Source: Microvirga solisilvae (GTDB lineage Bacteria; Pseudomonadota; Alphaproteobacteria; Rhizobiales; Beijerinckiaceae). Taken from it: a DNA stretch of 64,000 nt. Below are positions 12,202-24,110 of this stretch, piece by piece (position 1 is the stretch's first letter; every line of letters begins with the position of its first letter). The stretch is taken from NCBI RefSeq assembly GCF_022808595.1, contig NZ_JAKUCN010000001.1, positions 558,001-622,000 on the forward strand, in the 5' to 3' direction. A program made the translations under genes and the position numbers. The notes below the pieces were generated by a model. That model saw only the letters and a program-made list of their open reading frames with translations. It searched no databases and was not told the origin of the DNA.

Positions 12202-14100
12202 TTAGAGTTCACCACCGCCGGTCGCCTGGCGCAGCGCCTGCTGGTTGATGGTCACGCCGAGATCCTGGCGGGCCTGGGCGATGTATTCATTGACCAGATC
12301 GTCGCTCATGCCGGTGCGCAGCTGGTTCTCGACATTCTGCACCTGCTGCGAGGTGGAGGGCAGCGGCGGCACGGTTGCGGCCGTGACCTTGAAGACGGCG
12401 CGGGAATCCGCCGCGTTCGCCGCATGGCTCGCCTTGCCGACCGGCGTGGAGAAGATGCGGTTCACGGCTTCCGCCGAGAGGTCGTCCTTGTTGGCGTTGC
12501 GGGTGAGGCCGGTGGCATTCTTCACAGGTGCGTTCACAGCCTGCGCCACGGCCTCGATGGCCTCGCCCTTGTCGAGACGCTCGGTGAGTTCGCGCGCCTT
12601 CTCGGACAGACGCTGGCTCACCTGATCGTCACGCCATTGCGCAACCACCTGATCGCGAACCTCGTCGAGGGTCTTCTCGCGGGAGGGCTCGATGCCGGTC
12701 ACATCGTACCAAACATAGCCGTTGGCCACGCGCAGGGCCTCGTTGTCGACGCCGATATCGGAGGCGAAAGCGGCCTTCGCGACGGCATCGCGCTGAGGCG
12801 CCGTCACCGGGTTGCCGGCCTTGTCGCGGCCCTGGGCGTCGATGGCCGGGATCTGGACGAGGGTCAGGCCCTTTTCCTTGGCGATGTCGGCAAGCGGCTT
12901 GGCGCCGGCGCGCAGGTCTTCGATCTCATCGTGGATGCGCTCAATCTGGCTCTGGGCGCGCTCGCGGGCGGCTTCCTGGCGGACCTCCGCGGCAACTTCT
13001 TCGAAGGGGCGCACGGCTTCGGGCTGGATCTGCGTGACGCGTACGAGAACTGGGCCGAAGCGGCCCTGAATCGGATCGCTCACGCCGTTCTGCGCCAGCG
13101 CGAAGGCGGCGTTCGCCACGGCAGCGTCGAGCATCTCGGCCTTCGTGAAGGTGCCGAGATCGAGGCCCGAGGCCGAGACGCCACGCTCGGCGGCCACGGC
13201 TTCGAAGGTCGTGCCTTCCTTGATCTTGGCGGCGGCGGCCTGGGCGTCTTCCATCGACGTGAAGGGAATCTGCTGGATCGTGCGGCGCTCCGGCTGGCCG
13301 TATTTCGCCTTCTGCTGCTCATAGCGCTGACGGGCATCGGCCTCGGACACGTCGTCCGGCTTCGCGATGGAAGCGGCATCGAGCGCCATCACGTTCACGG
13401 CGCGGTATTCCGGAGCCCGGAACGTGCTCTTGCGCTCCTCGTAGAAGCCCTGGAGCTGCTCGTTGGTCGGGGCCGGAATGTCGCCGGCAAGGGCCGGGGT
13501 CAGGACGAAATAGGAGGCCGAACGCTGCTCGCTGGCATAGCGGTGCATGGCGTCCTTGGCGGCTGCGGGAATGGTGACGTTGCCGGCGAGGGCATCGGTG
13601 AGATGGGCGCGAGCCATGGCTGCGCGCTGCTCCTGCACAAAGCCCACCTCGGAAAGATTCATATTACGCAGGGTCTGGTCGAATAGAATGCGATTGAACT
13701 GACCGCTGTTATCCTTGAAGGCCGGGTTGTCCATGATGGAACGGGCCACGAGCTCGTCCGAGACGGAAAGCCCCAGGCGTTTGGCCTCCTCGCTCAGCAC
13801 AGCGTCAGTGATGAGGCTGTTGACCACGCGCTGGTCGAGGCCGAGCATACGGGCCTGCTCGGGGGAGATGACCGTGCGGAACTGGCGGCCGAGCTGCTGC
13901 AGCTGGGTGGTATAGGCATTCTGGACCTGAGCCACCGAAATCTTGGCGTCGCCCACTTCCGCGACGGTCGAAGCCGGCGTCGCGCGGAAGATGTCGCCGA
14001 TCCCCCAGATGGCGAAGCTGACGATCAAAGCGCCGAAAAAGACGGTGGCGATGATTTTGCCGACCAGGGTCTGCCCAGCCTTGCGCATGTTCCGAAGCAT
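12202..14100 (-). CDS. SurA/PpiD-type periplasmic folding factor (peptidyl-prolyl isomerase)
   Basis: The 632-aa product has one N-terminal membrane anchor (residues about 13-35, rich in Ile/Val/Phe) and a large periplasmic part. It then has a SurA-N-like chaperone region (residues about 40-180) and a parvulin-like PPIase region around residues 240-360. Ala/Glu/Gln-rich helices fill the rest. This matches PpiD, which helps newly exported proteins leave the Sec translocon. Parvulin catalytic residues are not clearly conserved by eye, so it may act mainly as a chaperone. It heads the run into trpEGDC, a known alphaproteobacterial arrangement, and is divergent from tpiA across 135 bp. Confidence 0.88.
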   Translation of the reverse strand: MLRNMRKAGQTLVGKIIATVFFGALIVSFAIWGIGDIFRATPASTVAEVGDAKISVAQVQNAYTTQLQQLGRQFRTVISPEQARMLGLDQRVVNSLITDAVLSEEAKRLGLSVSDELVARSIMDNPAFKDNSGQFNRILFDQTLRNMNLSEVGFVQEQRAAMARAHLTDALAGNVTIPAAAKDAMHRYASEQRSASYFVLTPALAGDIPAPTNEQLQGFYEERKSTFRAPEYRAVNVMALDAASIAKPDDVSEADARQRYEQQKAKYGQPERRTIQQIPFTSMEDAQAAAAKIKEGTTFEAVAAERGVSASGLDLGTFTKAEMLDAAVANAAFALAQNGVSDPIQGRFGPVLVRVTQIQPEAVRPFEEVAAEVRQEAARERAQSQIERIHDEIEDLRAGAKPLADIAKEKGLTLVQIPAIDAQGRDKAGNPVTAPQRDAVAKAAFASDIGVDNEALRVANGYVWYDVTGIEPSREKTLDEVRDQVVAQWRDDQVSQRLSEKARELTERLDKGEAIEAVAQAVNAPVKNATGLTRNANKDDLSAEAVNRIFSTPVGKASHAANAADSRAVFKVTAATVPPLPSTSQQVQNVENQLRTGMSDDLVNEYIAQARQDLGVTINQQALRQATGGGEL

Positions 14101-14235
14101 CGTGAACCCGTTCTCAAAAAACTCGTTAAAGAGGCCGATACCCCATCAAAGGCCCTGGGAAAAGGGCAAGTCAGGTTGAAAGAAGCCTCAAGGCTCTGCT
14201 ACTGCCAGGTTATCAAGCGTGACAGGAGTGAATGA

Positions 14236-15003
14236 ATGAGCGTCGATCGGCCGCGCCCGCTGGTAGCGGGGAACTGGAAAATGAATGGTCTCAAGTCCTC
14301 GGGAGAGATCCTGAGCGCTCTTCAGACTAGCTATACCCCGGGCCTCAAGGCTAAGGTGGAACTTGTTGTCTGCCCCCCGGCTACCCTTGTGCATAGCTTC
14401 GCCGTTGCCTCCGTCGGCTCGCGTATCGCCATCGGCGCCCAGGACTGCCACGCCAAGGAATCAGGCGCTTATACGGGTGACCTCTCGGCCGAGATGCTGG
14501 CTGATGCCGGAGCGACCTATGTGCTCGCCGGCCATTCCGAGCGCCGCCAGTATCACAAGGAAAAGGACGCTGATGTCTGCGCCAAGGCCATGGCGGCCCA
14601 TAGGGCAGGGCTCACGGCCATCGTCTGCGTGGGCGAGACCCGCGAGGAGCGCGAGGCCGGCAAGACCATCGCCGTGGTCCGCAAGCAGTTGCGCGGCTCG
14701 ATCCCGGTCGATTCCAACAGCCACAACCTCGTGGTGGCCTATGAGCCCGTCTGGGCCATCGGCACCGGCCTGACGCCGACCGCCGCCGACGTGGCCGAGG
14801 TCCATGCCGCCATCCGCGACGAGCTCAAGCGCCTCGTGGGCAAGGCCGATCATGCCAAGGTGCGCATCCTCTACGGCGGCTCCGTGAAGCCCTCGAACGC
14901 CGCCGAGCTGATGGCTGTGGAGAACGTCAACGGCGCCCTCGTGGGCGGAGCGAGCCTCGTGGCTGCCGATTTCCTGGCGATTGCCGGGGCCTATCTCGGC
15001 TAA
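14236..15003 (+). CDS. tpiA: Triosephosphate isomerase
   Basis: TpiA interconverts dihydroxyacetone phosphate and glyceraldehyde-3-phosphate. The 255-aa TIM barrel carries Lys15 (AGNWKMNG), His100 (LAGHSERRQ), Glu170 ([11 protein letters not shown]) and the phosphate loop YGGSVKP. The ATG at 14236 is preceded by an AGGAG-like site in GACAGGAGTGA. It is divergent from ppiD and is followed by a repeat-bearing 255-bp gap before secG. Confidence 0.97.
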   Translation: MSVDRPRPLVAGNWKMNGLKSSGEILSALQTSYTPGLKAKVELVVCPPATLVHSFAVASVGSRIAIGAQDCHAKESGAYTGDLSAEMLADAGATYVLAGHSERRQYHKEKDADVCAKAMAAHRAGLTAIVCVGETREEREAGKTIAVVRKQLRGSIPVDSNSHNLVVAYEPVWAIGTGLTPTAADVAEVHAAIRDELKRLVGKADHAKVRILYGGSVKPSNAAELMAVENVNGALVGGASLVAADFLAIAGAYLG

Positions 15004-15017
15004 TTTCTAGTACCGAA

Positions 15018-15120
15018 CCTCATCCTGAGGAGCCGCGAAGCGGCGTCTCGAAGGAGATTCCAGTGCATTCTGGAGCCTCCTTCGAGACGGATTGCCAAGG
15101 CAATCCTCCTCAGGATGAGG
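15018..15120. repeat. Long inverted repeat between tpiA and secG
   Basis: The outer arms CCTCATCCTGAGGAG (15018-15032) and CTCCTCAGGATGAGG (15106-15120) are perfect complements. Inner arms CGTCTCGAAGGAG (15044-15056) and CTCCTTCGAGACG (15077-15089) also pair perfectly. The whole 103 bp could fold into one long cruciform. It resembles dispersed intergenic palindromes common in this order and may also end tpiA transcription. Confidence 0.85.
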
Positions 15121-15258
15121 GCAATGCAGGGCACTTGCGGGAAAAGAAGACTTGCGGGTCTTTGATCCTGCGCCCACCTATGCTACAGGCCGCCGCAACG
15201 AACGGATTGCGAGCGGCTGACGCATTTAAAAGCGCAGCCGCTTGAGGTTTTTGGAACG

Positions 15259-15663
15259 ATGCAAACAGTTCTCATCATTATCCACCTGATCATTGTGCTC
15301 GCCCTGATCGGCGTGGTTCTCCTGCAGCGCTCCGAGGGCGGCGGCATGGGTCTCGGCGGTGGCGGTGGCGGCGGTGTGTCCGGCTTCATGACCGGTCGCG
15401 GCCAGGCCAACGCGCTCACCCGCGCCACGGCGATTCTCGCCGGCCTGTTCTTTGTGACGAGCATCGCGCTGACCATCATCGCGACGTCGGGCCGCGCTCC
15501 GCGCTCGATCCTCGACGGAGCCGCTCCGGCGGCTCCCGCCGGTCAGCAGGCTCCCGGCGCTCCGCAGGGCGGCAACGTGCTCGAGCAGTTGCAGCGCCTC
15601 CAGGGCGAGCAGCCGGCAGCCCCGGCGCCCAGCGCGCCGGCGCCAGCAGCGCCTCAGCAGTAA
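15259..15663 (+). CDS. secG: Protein-export membrane protein SecG
   Basis: SecG is the small non-essential subunit of the SecYEG translocon that assists SecA-driven export. The 134-aa product has two membrane helices (residues about 3-22 and 58-76) joined by a Gly-rich cytoplasmic loop (GGGMGLGGGGGGGVSGF). An Ala/Pro/Gln-rich tail from about residue 90 is typical of alphaproteobacterial SecG and is low-complexity. It sits between tpiA and pyrG, the usual order in this class, and ends at a clear terminator. Confidence 0.95.
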   Translation: MQTVLIIIHLIIVLALIGVVLLQRSEGGGMGLGGGGGGGVSGFMTGRGQANALTRATAILAGLFFVTSIALTIIATSGRAPRSILDGAAPAAPAGQQAPGAPQGGNVLEQLQRLQGEQPAAPAPSAPAPAAPQQ

Positions 15664-15672
15664 GTGAGCAGC

Positions 15673-15701
15673 AGGGCCGGACCTTCCGGCCCTCTTCTTT
15701 T
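15673..15701 (+). terminator. Rho-independent terminator of secG
   Basis: An 8-bp perfect stem AGGGCCGG/CCGGCCCT (15673-15680 with 15686-15693) is followed by CTTCTTTTG. It lies 10 bp after the secG stop. Confidence 0.85.
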
Positions 15702-15764
15702 GTGGATGGTTTCGGAGTGGCAGGATTCGCGCATTGCGAATCGGCGCTCCTTATTAATGGATAG

Positions 15765-17399
<1,635 letters not shown>

Positions 17400-17412
17400 T
17401 GCATGTCACGAG

Positions 17413-17452
17413 ACTCGACCCTGGTGCTGTAACAATGTACCTTGGGTCGAGT
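17413..17452 (+). terminator. Hairpin downstream of pyrG
   Basis: A perfect 9-bp stem ACTCGACCC/GGGTCGAGT (17413-17421 with 17444-17452) closes a 22-base loop. It starts 13 bp after the pyrG stop. The following TTCGTTACC is only weakly T-rich. Confidence 0.55.
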
Positions 17453-17477
17453 TCGTTACCTTAGATTCTGAGAGCCG

Positions 17478-17660
17478 ATGAAGACTAATACGAAGCTTCT
17501 ATTTTTGGCCGCTGCTTTCGTCTTGTGTTGCTTCGTCGTGGGAGCAATTGCTTTTGCTGCAGGGATCAGCCTCGGCGGCATCAATGTTGTGATAATACCG
17601 AGTTTCGCAACGGTTCTTTTGATCCTATTGGCATTTTTGGTTTACTGGATCTTCGATTGA
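17478..17660 (+). CDS. 60-aa two-helix membrane protein, unknown
   Basis: The product is almost wholly hydrophobic: a short basic start (MKTNTK), one helix at about residues 7-30 and a second at about 37-58, ending WIFD. I do not recognise the family. Base composition is more AT-rich than the flanking genes. It lies between the true pyrG 3' end and a degenerate copy of it, so it looks like cargo or debris of an insertion. It could be a small inner-membrane protein or a pseudogene fragment. No strong Shine-Dalgarno is seen apart from a GAGAG. Confidence 0.45.
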   Translation: MKTNTKLLFLAAAFVLCCFVVGAIAFAAGISLGGINVVIIPSFATVLLILLAFLVYWIFD

Positions 17661-17707
17661 CGTGCTTTGCGACGTTGCCGAAATCCATGGCGCCACAAAA
17701 ATCTTAT

Positions 17708-17776
17708 CCCTTCGAGCCACATCCGCTCTTCAAGAGCCTCACTCACACGGCAGTCAAACAGAGCCGGTCGGTCTAA
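17708..17776 (+). pseudogene. Detached copy of the pyrG 3' end
   Basis: Frame-matched translation from here resembles the PyrG C-terminus ([20 protein letters not shown] against [20 protein letters not shown]) and ends at a stop in the same position. There is no upstream PyrG sequence. It ends 4 bp before the ATG of the next gene. Confidence 0.88.
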
Positions 17777-17780
17777 GCAA

Positions 17781-18392
17781 ATGGCAAACGATCAAACCTT
17801 TTGGGACTGGTTCACGTCCCACGGCAACAAGCTCGTCATCGACACCCCCGAACGTTTCAGCTCGCCTGAATGGCGCGCATCCTTCGATGCGTTGCAGGAC
17901 CAGTTATCGAAGACGTCTCCCGGCCTGATCGCCGAGATGGGCGTCGACGGAAACGAGATGCAACTCGTCATCAGCGCCGGAGGCGACATCGAAAAATTCG
18001 AGGCCGTCATCGATCTGATCGATGCCGCTCCCGAGGTTGCAGGCTGGCAGATCGTTCCGTTCCGGCAAAGGAAGCCGAGCGACAGCACCATCGTCATGGG
18101 CGGAGTCGAGGCCGGGCCGGAAAACATCCGGATCGCTTTCGAAGAAGGCGAAGATGGCGGGCTCGATGTCTGGTTCATCCTTCGTTCGGAGAGCCAGATT
18201 GCGGACGATCACCTCCATGCCATCACATTGACGAAGCTGACCCACATTTTCGGGGAATTCGACGTTGAGACGAAGATTGAGGCTATCAGCCCTCAACTCC
18301 TCTCTCCCGATGATCCGTGGCCTGAAGATAGCTACCCGCCTGCTGAAGCTGTTGAAGTCTTCGATGACTATTTCGAAGAGCAGGAAGACTGA
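17781..18392 (+). CDS. 203-aa soluble hypothetical protein
   Basis: The product is acidic, with no signal peptide or membrane helix. It begins MANDQTFWDWFTSHGNKL and has a central ISAGGDIEKFEAVIDL stretch followed by APEVAGWQIVPFRQR. The C-terminus is very acidic (VFDDYFEEQED). The FW-x-WF start plus an SAGG/APxxxGW core resembles uncharacterised soluble proteins I have seen without an assigned function; a DUF695-like fold is possible but unproven. The start was chosen at the ATG at 17781. The frame upstream of it is the pyrG-like remnant region. It ends at a strong terminator, so it is a one-gene unit. Confidence 0.75.
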   Translation: MANDQTFWDWFTSHGNKLVIDTPERFSSPEWRASFDALQDQLSKTSPGLIAEMGVDGNEMQLVISAGGDIEKFEAVIDLIDAAPEVAGWQIVPFRQRKPSDSTIVMGGVEAGPENIRIAFEEGEDGGLDVWFILRSESQIADDHLHAITLTKLTHIFGEFDVETKIEAISPQLLSPDDPWPEDSYPPAEAVEVFDDYFEEQED

Positions 18393-18430
18393 AGATTAAA
18401 GCAGCAAGAACGAGCTCAGTAAAAACACAT

Positions 18431-18459
18431 GCCGACAGGGTCTCCCTGTCGGCGTTTTT
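18431..18459 (+). terminator. Rho-independent terminator after the 203-aa gene
   Basis: A perfect 10-bp stem GCCGACAGGG/CCCTGTCGGC (18431-18440 with 18444-18453) closes a TCT loop and is followed by GTTTTT. Confidence 0.93.
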
Positions 18460-18528
18460 GCTTCCTGCCCTTGTTGCGGCTGGGAGTGCTGCCTAGGTTA
18501 AATCCGAAAAGTACAGGAAAAGCGCCTG

Positions 18529-19398
18529 ATGACCCGCCGGATCGACCATCTCGTCATTGCCGTTCGCGACCTCGACAAGAGCGCCGAGTTCTACCGGCGG
18601 CTTGGCTTTCAGGTCGGCGCGCGCAACCGGCATTCCTGGGGTACCGAAAATCGGCTCGTCCAGTTTCCCGGCACGTTTCTGGAACTGATCACGGTGGGCG
18701 AGGGCGCTCAGATCCCGCCGCATGAGCCGGGTCGTTTCAGCTTCGGCGCTTTCGTTCGCGATTATCTGCAGGATCGCGAGGGCGTTGCGATGCTGGTGCT
18801 CGATAGTCGAGATTCCAAGGCGGATGCGGCCGCCTTCGCACAGAAGAAGATCGGCGCGTTCGAGCCGTTCCATTTTGAGCGCACCGGCAAGAGGCCCGAC
18901 GGCAGCGAAACGAAGGTGGCTTTCACCTTGTCGTTCGCTTCCCTGGAAGGCGCACCGCGCGCGGGCTTTTTCGTCTCCCAACACCATTTCCCGGAAAACT
19001 TCTGGAATCCCGCCTTCCAGCATCATGAGAACGGCGCGACAGGTTTGGCGAGCGTGGCGCTTGCCGCGCCCGAGCCCGATCGCTGCAAGAAGTTCCTCAC
19101 CGACTTCACGGGCGTCGTGCCCACCAGCCCCGCCTTGCACGATCTCTCATTCCGGCTGACCGATGCGCATCTCGACGTCATGACGCCGGACGATGCCGCC
19201 GAGAGCTATGTCTCGGTCGAGGCCGAGCTCGATCAGCCATCCTTTGTCGCTTTCACGGTGCGGGTAGAGGACATTCACATCCAGTCGAAGCGGCTGGAGG
19301 CGGCGGAAATCCCTTATCAGCACGTGGGAAGCCGCCTCGTTGTACCGGCAAGCGCGGCCTGCGGCGTCGCCATCGCCTTCGAGCCAACGCAAAATTAA
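18529..19398 (+). CDS. VOC-superfamily (glyoxalase-like) protein
   Basis: The 289-aa cytoplasmic product opens with a vicinal-oxygen-chelate module (IDHLVIAVRDLDKSAEFYRR) and continues through a second, more divergent module (residues about 160-285). This fits the glyoxalase-like domain family, which includes metal enzymes acting on small carbonyl or aromatic substrates. One His of the first module (H6 in RRIDHLV) is in the usual ligand place. The remaining metal ligands are not clear, so the substrate cannot be predicted. It stands alone between two terminator-like elements, unrelated to its neighbours. Confidence 0.85.
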   Translation: MTRRIDHLVIAVRDLDKSAEFYRRLGFQVGARNRHSWGTENRLVQFPGTFLELITVGEGAQIPPHEPGRFSFGAFVRDYLQDREGVAMLVLDSRDSKADAAAFAQKKIGAFEPFHFERTGKRPDGSETKVAFTLSFASLEGAPRAGFFVSQHHFPENFWNPAFQHHENGATGLASVALAAPEPDRCKKFLTDFTGVVPTSPALHDLSFRLTDAHLDVMTPDDAAESYVSVEAELDQPSFVAFTVRVEDIHIQSKRLEAAEIPYQHVGSRLVVPASAACGVAIAFEPTQN

Positions 19399-19403
19399 CC
19401 ATG

Positions 19404-19441
19404 AGCCCCTACAATTCTAAGAAATAAATCGTAAGGGGCTT
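19404..19441 (+). promoter_or_regulatory. Hairpin that covers the DUF350 gene ribosome site
   Basis: AGCCCCT (19404-19410) pairs perfectly with AGGGGCT (19434-19440). The 3' arm holds the Shine-Dalgarno AAGGGG for the GTG start at 19445. The structure could be the end of the upstream VOC transcript, a translation switch, or both. Confidence 0.45.
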
Positions 19442-19444
19442 ATC

Positions 19445-19846
19445 GTGACTTCCACTCTGGCGGGCTTGCTCGACTTCGTCATTTTCTTCGTGATCGCCAT
19501 TGCCCTCGTGGCGCTCTACCTCGCCATCTATACCCTGGCGACCATGCACAACGAGTTCGCGCTGATCCGCCAGAACGTGATTTCCGCCTCGACGGCATTA
19601 GGGTTCAGCCTCGTCGGCTTCGCTCTCCCGCTCGGCAGCGCCATTGTCCATGCTCGGGGCATCATCGATCTGCTCGTCTGGGGTCTCGTGGCACTTGCGG
19701 TCCAGATCGTGGTCTATTGGCTCGTTCGCATTATCATGCCGAATCTCTCCCAGCGGATCGCTGCGGGTGAGATGGCGGCAGCCCTGTTCCTCGGCGCAGC
19801 CTCGCTTTCGGCCGGCATCATCAACGCAGCGTCCATGACCTTCTAA
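19445..19846 (+). CDS. DUF350-family inner-membrane protein
   Basis: The 133-aa product has four hydrophobic helices (residues about 8-30, 47-68, 74-97 and 108-130). It carries the conserved NVISASTALGFSLVGFALPL segment, which is typical of the DUF350 (YjfL-like) family of unknown function. The GTG start at 19445 has an AAGGGG site 6-11 bp upstream; no better start lies nearby. It stands alone, followed by an inverted repeat. Confidence 0.85.
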   Translation: MTSTLAGLLDFVIFFVIAIALVALYLAIYTLATMHNEFALIRQNVISASTALGFSLVGFALPLGSAIVHARGIIDLLVWGLVALAVQIVVYWLVRIIMPNLSQRIAAGEMAAALFLGAASLSAGIINAASMTF

Positions 19847-19854
19847 ACACAACA

Positions 19855-19956
19855 CGTCATCCCGGACGGCGCAGCCGAGCCGGGATCGTCAGGCGGATAG
19901 AGCGCCAATCTCGTCATACGATCCCGGATCTTCGCTCCGCTGCGTCCGGGATGACG
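19855..19956. repeat. Inverted repeat of the GTCATCCCGG type (copy A)
   Basis: Arms CGTCATCCCGGACG (19855-19868) and CGTCCGGGATGACG (19943-19956) are perfect complements. Inner CCGGGATCGT/ACGATCCCGG also pair. The same family recurs at 36723-36937. Confidence 0.88.
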
Positions 19957-20025
19957 CCAAGGCTGCTGCGGGGCTATGACACTTCACCGCTTCCCGTTTG
20001 CTACGAAACGGAGTAGGTGAGGCGC

Positions 20026-20874
20026 ATGACCGATACCAAAAAGCCCCAAGCCATCGTCGAGGCAGGCTCCGTCCGCTTCGGCAATCACCTCCCGCTCAGC
20101 ATCATTGCGGGTCCCTGCGCCATGGAAAGCCGCGATCACGCGCTGGAAATGGCCGCTGCCCTCAAGGAGATCACGGGGCGTCTCGGCCTCGGGCTCGTCT
20201 ACAAGTCGTCCTTCGACAAGGCGAACCGCACCTCGATCAACAGCGCCCGCGGCATCGGCCTCGACAAGGCGCTCGCTGTCTTCGCCGAGGTGAAGGAAAA
20301 GTTCGGCCTTCCCGTCATCACCGACGTGCATGAGAACGACCAATGCGCCGCCGTGGGCGAGGTGGTCGATATCCTTCAGATCCCGGCCTATCTCTGCCGC
20401 CAGACCGACCTTCTCGTCGCCGCCGCCAAGACGGGCCGCGTGGTGAACGTGAAGAAGGGCCAGTTCCTGGCCCCCTGGGACATGGCCAATGTCGCCGAAA
20501 AGGTGCGTGCTTCAGGCAATCCGAACGTGATGCTCACCGAGCGCGGCGCATCCTTCGGCTACAACACCCTCGTCTCCGACATGCGCGGCCTGCCGATCAT
20601 GGCCGAGACCGGCGCGCCGGTGATCTTCGACGCCACCCATTCCGTGCAGCAGCCCGGCGGCAAGGGCGCGACCTCGGGCGGCCAGCGCGAATTCGTGCCG
20701 GTCCTTGCCCGCGCAGCCGTCGCTGTCGGCGTGGCTGGCGTTTTCATCGAGACGCACCAGGACCCCGACAAGGCTCCCTCCGACGGCCCCAACATGGTGC
20801 CGCTGAAGGAACTGGAAGCTCTGCTTGCTCAGCTGAAGGCGTTCGACGCCCTTGCCAAGGGCAAAGCAGCTTAA
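20026..20874 (+). CDS. kdsA: 3-deoxy-8-phosphooctulonate (KDO-8-P) synthase
   Basis: KdsA condenses phosphoenolpyruvate with arabinose-5-phosphate to KDO-8-phosphate, a precursor of the lipopolysaccharide inner core. The 282-aa product has [36 protein letters not shown] and [18 protein letters not shown], all family markers. [12 protein letters not shown] and the C-terminal [17 protein letters not shown] complete the active site. An in-frame GTG at 20017 exists, but the ATG at 20026 has the better-placed GGAG/GTGAGG site. In many relatives kdsA lies close to pyrG and eno; here a few accessory genes intervene. Confidence 0.96.
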   Translation: MTDTKKPQAIVEAGSVRFGNHLPLSIIAGPCAMESRDHALEMAAALKEITGRLGLGLVYKSSFDKANRTSINSARGIGLDKALAVFAEVKEKFGLPVITDVHENDQCAAVGEVVDILQIPAYLCRQTDLLVAAAKTGRVVNVKKGQFLAPWDMANVAEKVRASGNPNVMLTERGASFGYNTLVSDMRGLPIMAETGAPVIFDATHSVQQPGGKGATSGGQREFVPVLARAAVAVGVAGVFIETHQDPDKAPSDGPNMVPLKELEALLAQLKAFDALAKGKAA

Positions 20875-20925
20875 TCATGAGTTCGGTAGAGGGCAGGCGT
20901 GCATTCACGCCTCTCCCCTTGCGAC

Positions 20926-20967
20926 AAGGCCGTGATATGGAGTGCCAAGGCTCCATTCGCGGCCTTT
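20926..20967 (+). terminator. Terminator of kdsA
   Basis: AAGGCCGTGATATGGAG (20926-20942) pairs, with two small interruptions, with CTCCATTCGCGGCCTTT (20951-20967). A TTTCTC tail follows. Confidence 0.7.
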
Positions 20968-20981
20968 CTCATTAGAGCGTC

Positions 20982-22139
20982 ATGTCCTCGCGCAATCTGA
21001 TCCTCATTCTTGCCGTCAGCGGCTTCGCCAGTACCTTCTCCGCCCGTGCGGTCGAGCCTATGGTCGGGGTGATTGCGCGGGATCTGAGTTCCACGCCGCA
21101 AACCATCGCGCTTCTCTCCGCCGCCTTCGCGCTGCCTTACGCTTTCATCCAGCCCATCCTTGGCCCCATCGGCGACGCGCTCGGCAAGGAGCGGGTCATG
21201 AAGGTCGCGCTGGCGCTTCTCTTTCTGGCGCTCGCCGGTTCCTTCTTCGCTCCCAATACCGAGACGCTTTTCGCCCTGCGCATCATTGCCGGAACGGCTG
21301 CCGGCGGTGCGGTGCCGCTCTCCATCGCGCTCATCGGCGACCGCGTGGAGATGGCTCAGAGGCAGGTGGCGCTCAGCCGCTATCTCGTGGCCGTCATCGT
21401 CGGTCAGCTAACTGGTTCATCGCTTGCCGGACTTCTCGCCGAATGGATTGGTTGGCGCGGGGTGTTTGGTCTTTCAACGATTATGATGGCCTGCGCGCTC
21501 GCCGCCACGGTAATCGGTTTTCGCGGAGCGCTTCCCGGCGGCAGGTTCGATCCGAAAACGGCACTCCTGCGCTACCGGGACATTCTCTCCAATCCGCGTG
21601 CGCTGTTCCTCTTCGGCTCCGTATTCGTGGAAGCCTGCGCGATCTTCAGCGTCTTTCCCTATATCGCGCCGCTGTTGGAAGAGCGCGGTGGAGGCGGCGC
21701 GACGGAAGCCGGTTTCGCCATCGGCGGCTTTGCCATCGGCGGGCTCGTCTATTCGGCTCTCGTGACGTGGATGCTCAAGCGCCTCGGAATTGGCCGTATC
21801 CTCGTCGGCGGAGGCTTCTTCGCGGCTCTCGCCCTGATCATTCTGGGCTTCGCCGGAGACTGGAAGCTCGACTTCGCCGCTTTGCTGCTCATGGGCCTCG
21901 GCTTTTACATGATGCACAACACCTTCCAGGCCCAAGTGACGGAAGTAGCACCTGGAGCGCGCGCCTCCGCCGTCGCGCTCCACGCCTTCTCGTTCTTCTG
22001 TGGTCAAGCGCTCGGCGTCGTGCTCATGGGGATCGGCCTGCGCAATATCGGCCTCACGGCTTCGACCATGATTGCCGCGGCCATCATCCTGGTCGTGGGC
22101 CTGAACGCCTCATTCGTGCTGAGGCGTCCGAAGGTTTAG
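20982..22139 (+). CDS. MFS-family transporter
   Basis: The 385-aa product has about 12 hydrophobic helices in two halves. After helix 2 it has the [13 protein letters not shown] loop, the DRxGRR-type signature of the major facilitator superfamily. The short length and overall pattern suit a drug or metabolite efflux carrier (DHA1-like). No substrate-specific motif can be read, and the neighbours give no clue. The 3' end overlaps the queF 3' end by 4 bp. Confidence 0.88.
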   Translation: MSSRNLILILAVSGFASTFSARAVEPMVGVIARDLSSTPQTIALLSAAFALPYAFIQPILGPIGDALGKERVMKVALALLFLALAGSFFAPNTETLFALRIIAGTAAGGAVPLSIALIGDRVEMAQRQVALSRYLVAVIVGQLTGSSLAGLLAEWIGWRGVFGLSTIMMACALAATVIGFRGALPGGRFDPKTALLRYRDILSNPRALFLFGSVFVEACAIFSVFPYIAPLLEERGGGGATEAGFAIGGFAIGGLVYSALVTWMLKRLGIGRILVGGGFFAALALIILGFAGDWKLDFAALLLMGLGFYMMHNTFQAQVTEVAPGARASAVALHAFSFFCGQALGVVLMGIGLRNIGLTASTMIAAAIILVVGLNASFVLRRPKV

Positions 22140-22588
22140 CGGGCCCGGTAAGGCGCGACGCCCTGGTCGGGGAGCCAGAGGTTCTTCGGCAATTCGCCGG
22201 TCTGCCAGAACACGTCAATGGGGATGCCGCCGCGCGGATACCAATAGCCGCCGATGCGCAGGAAGCGCGGCTCCAGCAATTCGGTCAGGCGCTTGCCGAT
22301 GGCGACCGTGCAATCCTCGTGGAAGGCGCCGTGGTTGCGGAAGCTGTGCATGTAGAGCTTCAGCGACTTCGACTCCACGAGCCACGGGCCCGGCACGTAA
22401 TCGATCACGATGATCGCGAAATCGGGCTGGCCGGTCACCGGGCAGAGCGAGGTGAATTCCGGCACCGTGAAGCGGGCGAGGTAGTCGGTGTCGGCATGCG
22501 GGTTCGGCACCCGGTCGAGCTGGGCTTCCTCGGGCGTGTGGGGCAGGGCGGCGGCCTGACCTAGCTGGAGGTGGGTTTCCGTCATCAT
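22136..22588 (-). CDS. queF: NADPH-dependent preQ0 reductase QueF
   Basis: QueF reduces 7-cyano-7-deazaguanine to 7-aminomethyl-7-deazaguanine on the way to queuosine in tRNA. The 150-aa product is the short, single-domain type. The catalytic Cys49 lies in [11 protein letters not shown] and the NADPH/substrate block [21 protein letters not shown] follows at residues 72-92. The start is placed at 22588, where AAGGTG lies 5 bp upstream; a second ATG follows directly. No other queuosine gene is nearby, and I saw no preQ1 aptamer in the leader. Confidence 0.96.
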   Translation of the reverse strand: MMTETHLQLGQAAALPHTPEEAQLDRVPNPHADTDYLARFTVPEFTSLCPVTGQPDFAIIVIDYVPGPWLVESKSLKLYMHSFRNHGAFHEDCTVAIGKRLTELLEPRFLRIGGYWYPRGGIPIDVFWQTGELPKNLWLPDQGVAPYRAR

Positions 22589-22673
22589 ATTTCACCTTGG
22601 ATCAATGCTTTATCGGTTGCTCCCGTCCTTGCCCGCTCGCCGTTTTCAGTCAATAAGCCATGTCATGACGTGA

Positions 22674-24005
<1,332 letters not shown>

Positions 24006-24030
24006 CGAGATAACTATACTTCAGTTGATT

Positions 24031-24059
24031 AAGGGCTGCCCTGTGCGGCCCTTTTTCTT
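24031..24059 (+). terminator. Rho-independent terminator of eno
   Basis: AAGGGCTG (24031-24038) pairs with CGGCCCTT (24046-24053, one G-U pair) and is followed by TTTCTTT. Confidence 0.82.
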
Positions 24060-24110
24060 TGCAATATTGATGCGGTATTCTCTCGTCACTGAAGTAAGGC
24101 GAGGGGCGAC

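Noticed and set aside
12424-13686. 420-aa plus-strand frame over the PpiD-type gene
   Set aside because: Antisense shadow; the minus-strand product has a membrane anchor and SurA-like domain.
20942-22564. 540-aa plus-strand frame over the MFS and queF genes
   Set aside because: Crosses two real genes in another frame and is Arg/Cys-rich.
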